This document shows positions 14,193 through 14,875 of a stretch of DNA of 14,875 nucleotides, in pieces; the first letter of the stretch is position 1; the number at the start of each line of letters is the position of its first letter. Location of the stretch: contig CAYUSW010000148.1 of the NCBI GenBank assembly GCA_964447445.1, positions 1 to 14,875 of the forward strand. The letters are read 5' to 3'. The notes beneath the pieces were generated by a model, which searched no databases, had not been told where the DNA came from, and worked only from the letters and a program-made list of their open reading frames with translations. This DNA comes from CAIOGO01 sp964447445 (GTDB taxonomy: Bacteria; Bipolaricaulota; Bipolaricaulia; UBA7950; UBA9294). The translations under genes were made by a program, and so were the position numbers.

Positions 14193-14249
14193 GGATGGAC
14201 ATCCAAGGGCAACGTGGATCACTCTCGAACAGCAAAGACTTGACATCCA
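14193..14249. promoter_or_regulatory. possible operator sites for the XRE regulator
   Basis: GGATGGACATCC (14193-14204) is an inverted repeat with 5-bp arms and a 2-bp centre. Its right half, GACATCCA (14198-14205), recurs at 14242-14249, exactly 44 bp on (about four helical turns), where it overlaps the -35 box of the + promoter. Two half-sites on one helix face, one over the promoter, fit a repressor binding arrangement. Confidence 0.35.
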
Positions 14250-14268
14250 TTGACCAACGTGCTAGGGT
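14240..14268 (+). promoter_or_regulatory. sigma70-type promoter toward the right-edge gene
   Basis: A perfect TTGACA at 14240-14245, a 17-bp spacer, and TAGGGT at 14263-14268. Transcription would begin near 14275, about 205 nt before the ATG at 14481, so the transcript has an unusually long leader for this window. Confidence 0.6.
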
Positions 14269-14284
14269 GTCGCGGATTCCACCT

Positions 14285-14391
14285 GGCGCCCCGGGACGAT
14301 GGGTGTGAGACAAGATCGGCCCGCACCGGGTGGCAGCAAGAGGTTGGGTTCAAGGGATGGTCAACCCCTTACGCCTGCGAACCGGGGCGCC
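14285..14391 (+). ncRNA. candidate structured leader RNA closed by a 10-bp inverted repeat
   Basis: GGCGCCCCGG (14285-14294) and CCGGGGCGCC (14382-14391) are perfect reverse complements enclosing 87 nt. The left arm starts about 10 nt after the predicted transcription start. Inside are two overlapping smaller stems: GGTTG/CAACC (14343-14347 with 14362-14366) and AAGGG/CCCTT (about 14352-14356 with 14366-14370). It does not match SRP RNA, tmRNA, RNase P or tRNA by eye, and I know no riboswitch class that fits. It may be a regulatory leader, a small RNA or only a GC-rich repeat. Confidence 0.3.
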
Positions 14392-14480
14392 GAGTGAATT
14401 GCCGCGAACTGCGCCACCCGCGCCCCCAGTCCGCGTCCCCGCATTGCAGAAAGACGCCGACTCCGGGCACTATCGCATCC

Positions 14481-14875
14481 ATGTCTCCCGATACCGACCG
14501 CCGTTCAACCGCTTCCTGTGACCTACCGCGCGATGGAATTCACGTAGGCCCTGGCGCCGCGCCGTCGAGCGAGGCGGGGCTCTTTGGGAGGAGGCTCGGG
14601 ACGAAGCGGCGCATCCTCGAGCGCTACGCGCGTACTGACGACGGCCGCGTGGTGATCGACATCGCCGCAGGGCGAATCGCTGACCTCTACGACGATTTCG
14701 ACAAGCACGCCTCCTACCTCAAGAAGGAACTCGACCCGGAGCTTGCCGACTACATTATCGACTCCGTTCGCGAAATTGGCCGGGAGCCGTTCCTGATCCA
14801 GGTCAGTCTCGCCGCGCCGATGGATTCGAGCGCCGTGTGCCGCGTGCAGACAAGCCTGCACAACTACTTCCTCTA
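14481..14875 (+). CDS. unrecognised protein, N-terminal part (runs off the window)
   Basis: An open frame of 131 codons from an ATG at 14481 to the right edge without a stop. After a poorly conserved-looking first 30 residues, codon use becomes typical of a real gene from about residue 34. The segment from residue 39 is rich in charged helices: RILERYARTDDGRVVIDIAA (44-63), then DLYDDFDKHASYLKKELDPE (67-86), DYIIDSVREIGREPFLIQVS (89-108), and it ends near SLHNYFL at the edge. No transmembrane segment or catalytic motif is visible in this portion. I do not recognise the family. The ATG lacks a clear ribosome-binding site; an in-frame GTG at 14394 with no stop in between is an alternative. It is divergent from the XRE gene and read from the promoter at 14240, so it is probably its regulatory partner. 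Confidence 0.6.
   Translation, partial: MSPDTDRRSTASCDLPRDGIHVGPGAAPSSEAGLFGRRLGTKRRILERYARTDDGRVVIDIAAGRIADLYDDFDKHASYLKKELDPELADYIIDSVREIGREPFLIQVSLAAPMDSSAVCRVQTSLHNYFL

Larger units (their letters stand above)
14146..14480. other. divergent control region and leader between the XRE gene and the edge gene
   Basis: This 335-bp gap holds a strong + promoter, possible operator sites and a leader with a closed stem (listed separately). I see no convincing minus-strand promoter for the XRE gene and no good reading frame with a ribosome-binding site. Confidence 0.5.

Noticed and set aside
13478..14253. Plus-strand frames of 213 and 199 codons across the spacer and the XRE gene
   Set aside because: Pro/Ser/Arg/Thr-rich composition, overlap with the XRE gene, no family features and no ribosome-binding site.
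14340..14372. GGGTTCAAGGGA resembling a tRNA T-arm
   Set aside because: No acceptor, D or anticodon arms can be folded around it.
14330..14521. 63-codon plus-strand frame in the leader
   Set aside because: GTG start with no ribosome-binding site, Pro/Arg-rich product, and it crosses the leader stem; a leader peptide is possible but unsupported.
14523..14861. 112-codon minus-strand frame at the right edge
   Set aside because: Antisense of the better-supported plus frame; it has no ribosome-binding site that I can see and its start would face into the unknown gene.
1..14875. CRISPR array, insertion sequence, rRNA or tRNA gene
   Set aside because: No regularly spaced repeats, transposase-like product, rRNA segment or tRNA cloverleaf was found on either strand.

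Overview
This is high-GC bacterial chromosome with tightly packed genes in short-gap or overlapping operons and ordinary sigma70-type promoters. The housekeeping content (Rho, MurA, HflX, clamp-loader delta prime, PSP1/RicT) is clearly bacterial. The holB-ricT pair matches an arrangement known from Firmicutes and seen in other phyla. A tungsten-type aldehyde:ferredoxin oxidoreductase suggests an anaerobic or facultatively anaerobic lifestyle. I cannot place the phylum from this window.

Left part (1-6267, + strand). The window opens in the last 48 codons of a probable DinG/Rad3-type helicase. A near-consensus promoter (-35 at 142-147, -10 at 165-170) overlaps its stop codon. It probably drives a six-gene run: GT2 glycosyltransferase, rpiB, rho, membrane-anchored LysM/M23 peptidase, murA and hflX. 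Spacings run from 56 bp down to overlaps of 8 and 20 bp. The run combines envelope building (GT2, M23, MurA) with transcription termination (Rho) and ribosome rescue (HflX).

Middle part (6233-10398, - strand). Reading leftward from 10398, an AOR-family enzyme, mobB, holB and ricT form a compact operon (ATGA overlap, 5-bp gap, 11-bp overlap). It ends by overlapping the 3' end of hflX by 35 bp on the opposite strand. A metallo-pterin enzyme and a cofactor gene are therefore co-transcribed with a replication clamp-loader subunit and a RicT protein.

Right-middle (10399-13382, + strand). A 123-bp divergent promoter region separates the AOR operon from an acyl-CoA synthetase (AMP-forming) that is coupled by GTGA overlap to an M20 metallopeptidase. 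AOR makes carboxylic acids from aldehydes (reversibly), the ligase makes acyl-CoA from carboxylic acids, and the peptidase could release a carboxylic acid or amino acid. A small aldehyde/acid assimilation locus is a reasonable inference.

Right edge (13383-14875). About 500 bp hold hairpins and decayed repeats but no convincing gene. Then come a small XRE-type repressor on the minus strand, with its own hairpin, and a divergent region with a strong + promoter, possible operator sites and a leader bounded by a perfect 10-bp GC-rich inverted repeat. Last is the start of an unrecognised + strand gene that runs off the window. This edge looks like accessory DNA and is the least explained part.
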